Shown here one piece after another: positions 61,901-64,000 of a DNA stretch of 64,000 bases; the stretch's first letter is position 1, and every line of letters starts with the position of its first letter. The stretch spans positions 992,001 through 1,056,000 of the forward strand of contig NW_025401096.1 of the NCBI RefSeq assembly GCF_011075055.1. The letters run 5' to 3'. The translations under genes and the position numbers were made by a program. The notes below the pieces were generated by a model. It was not told the origin of the DNA. It saw only the letters and a program-made list of their open reading frames with translations, and did not search any database. Origin of the DNA: Mangifera indica. Lineage: Eukaryota > Streptophyta > Magnoliopsida > Sapindales > Anacardiaceae.

Positions 61901-64000
61901 TGAAACTTTTTATCAGCATCATCCCTATTTAGAAAAATATCCTCTATGAATGTAGTATCTCTAATACAAGTTTAGTTAATCTTTCAACGGAATCCTTCCT
62001 AATGAACACGTACCCTTTAGAGTGTTCAACGTATCTGATAAAGATACATTCATTTCTTCTCAGTCCTAATTGTTCAAATTTATGAAAAAAGTTATGGATA
62101 GACATTGCTAACCACTAAGGTTGCTATCAATTAACTTAGATTTTCTACCTGACCATAACTCATAAGGAGTGGAAGCAACTAGATTAGTAGGCGATCGGTT
62201 AAGTACTCAAGCAGCAATTAATATCATATCATCACAAAGTGACTTGATGTTTTGCTTGCGCCTTCATTGACTTAACCATTTCCAATAGAGTTCAATTACT
62301 CTTCTCTGCTACACTGGTTTGTTACGAAGTTTTGGAATTACTATTTATCATACTATTTTTTCATTACTCAATTCCTTGAACTTTTAGAACAAATGCTCAA
62401 AACCTCGATGAGTTCATAAAACTCTTATCTATTTTGTCTAATTGATTCTCATCTCTTCTTTCACTGCATTTTAAAATTTTTCTATTAAGAGATAAGACAA
62501 TTATTTTAGGTTCTTTATCATCTTAGGGAGTGGTTATGAAAACCTCGTTTTTACTTCAAAAACGTCACTTGAATACTTTCGGACGTCTACTCCAATACGA
62601 TTTAGAATTAATGCTCCCACTATCCGAAATAAATTAAAGTTTAATCTCAATGCTCCCACTAGGTTAAGATGAATGAAATAAGCAATTGAGAATCATTACT
62701 CCCACTATGCAAAATAGATTGAAACTCAATTGTATTTGCTCTCACTATTTAGAACAAGTATAAGTCTTATATCTTAAGACTCAACTAATGGTCGTTACAA
62801 TATATCCATCCTCGTTCTTTTCTCATCTCATTTACATGAAACTTTTTATCAGCATCATCCCTATTTAGAAAAATATCCTCTATGAATGTAGTATCTCTAA
62901 TACAAGTTTAGTTAATCTTTCAACGGAATCCTTCCTAATGAACACCTACCCTTTAAAGTGTTCAACGTATCTGATAAAGATACATTCATTTCTTCTCAGT
63001 CCTAATTGTTCAAATTTATGAAAAAAGTTATGGATAGACATTGCTAACCACTAAGGTTGCTATCAATTAACTTAGATTTTCTACCTGACCATAACTCATA
63101 AGGAGTGGAAGCAACTGGATTAGTAGGCGATCGGTTAAGTACTCAAGCAGCAATTAATATCATATCATCACAAAGTGACTTGATGTTTTGCTTGCGCCTT
63201 CATTGACTTAACTATTTCTAATAGAGTTCAATTACTCTTCTCTGCTACACTGGTTTGTTACGAAGTTTTGGAATTACTATTTATCATACTATTTTTTTCA
63301 TTACTCAATTCCTTGAACTTTTAGAACAAATGCTCAAAACCTCGGTGAGTTCATAAAACTCTTATTGATTTTGTCTAATTAATTCTCATCTCTTCTTTCA
63401 TTGCATTTCAAAATTTTTCTATTAAGAGATAAGACAATTATTTTAGGTTCTTCATCATCTTAGGGAGTAGTTATGAAAACCTCGTTTTTACTTCAAAAAC
63501 GTCACTTGAATACTTTCGGACGTCTACTCTAATACAATTGAGAATTAATGCTCTCACTATTCGAAATAAATTAAAGCTTAATCTCAATGCTCCCACTAGG
63601 TTAAGATGAATGAAATAAGCAATTGAGGATCATTACTCCCACTATGCAAAATAGATTGGAACTCAATTGTATTTGCTCTCACTATTTAGAACAAGTATAA
63701 GTCTTATATCTTAAGACTCAACTAATGGTCGTTACAATATATCCATCCTCGTTCTTTTCTCATCTCATTTAGATAAAACTTTTTATCAGCATCATCCCTA
63801 TTTAGAAAAATATCCTCTATGAATGTAGTATCTCTAATACAAGTTTAGTTAATCTTTCAACGGAATCCTTCCTAATGAACACGTACCTTTTAGAGTGTTC
63901 AACGTATCTGATAAAGATACATTCATTTCTTCTCAATCCTAATTGTTCAAATTTATGAAAAAAGTTATGGATAGACATTGCTAACCACTAAGGTTGCTAT
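55901..64000 (-). repeat. ~935-bp tandem array derived from a copia integrase/linker segment
   Basis: Head-to-tail units of 934-937 bp. The common word aaaacctcgtttttac recurs at 55991, 56925, 57861, 58797, 59732, 60668, 61603, 62539 and 63476. The first unit starts at 55901 (tcatctcttc) and the ninth is cut by the window end, so there are at least 8.65 copies. On the minus strand each unit carries a decayed copia integrase C-terminal block (Ala-Glu-Arg-Ser-Asn, then Leu-Leu-Glu-Met-Val, and later Pro-Tyr-Glu-Leu-Trp-type text) and linker. The short ORFs near 55986-56180 and 57764-57994 are shadows of this. The units are non-coding now. Confidence 0.95.

Noticed and set aside
55901..64000. 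CRISPR-like or rDNA interpretation of the array
   Set aside because: Units are ~935 bp with no spacers and carry copia pol remnants, so neither a CRISPR array nor ribosomal DNA fits.

Overview
The window is nuclear DNA of a flowering plant, almost certainly a eudicot. It is AT-rich, has spliced genes with short GT-AG introns, and is filled with plant-type transposons and endogenous pararetroviruses. I cannot name the species. Three host genes can be reconstructed exon by exon, all on the minus strand: a myosin-binding (GTD-binding domain) protein at 2040-5024, an ANTH-domain clathrin assembly protein of the AP180/PICALM type at 30282-38494 (15 exons), and a small plastid NDH-complex factor, CRR3, at 49616-52344 (3 exons, first intron GC-AG). 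From memory, the last two are also neighbours in Arabidopsis (At2g01600 and At2g01590), so this looks like conserved microsynteny stretched by repeats.

The 25 kb between the first two genes is mostly non-genic. AT-rich DNA with small MITEs and a 127-bp (TA)n tract (5.3-13.4 kb) is followed by a decayed, nearly full-length endogenous pararetrovirus (13.45-21.16 kb). Its recognisable parts run coat protein zinc finger, movement protein, protease, reverse transcriptase, RNase H, a downstream ORF and a promoter-like region. A 3.26-kb hAT transposon (21170-24433) with a perfect 8-bp target duplication interrupts the viral leader. Its transposase has only two obvious lesions.

Between the ANTH gene and CRR3 lie members of a Mutator-like foldback family with 9-bp target duplications (39-43 kb; one more at 27.5 kb), a truncated piece of a second, different pararetrovirus with promoter, leader and movement protein (45.06-48.1 kb), a 31-G run, and a 516-bp tandem duplication carrying a TATA box.

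The last 11 kb belongs to a decayed Ty1/copia retrotransposon on the minus strand: 3' LTR at 52927-53298, then RNase H and RT remnants. At 55901 the sequence turns into a head-to-tail array of ~935-bp units, at least 8.65 copies and still running at the window end. Each unit derives from the integrase C-terminal and linker part of the same kind of copia element. The array has internal higher-order structure: two adjacent dimers of ~1871 bp are near-identical, and the homogenised core is flanked by older units. This retrotransposon-derived satellite in formation is the most unusual object in the window.
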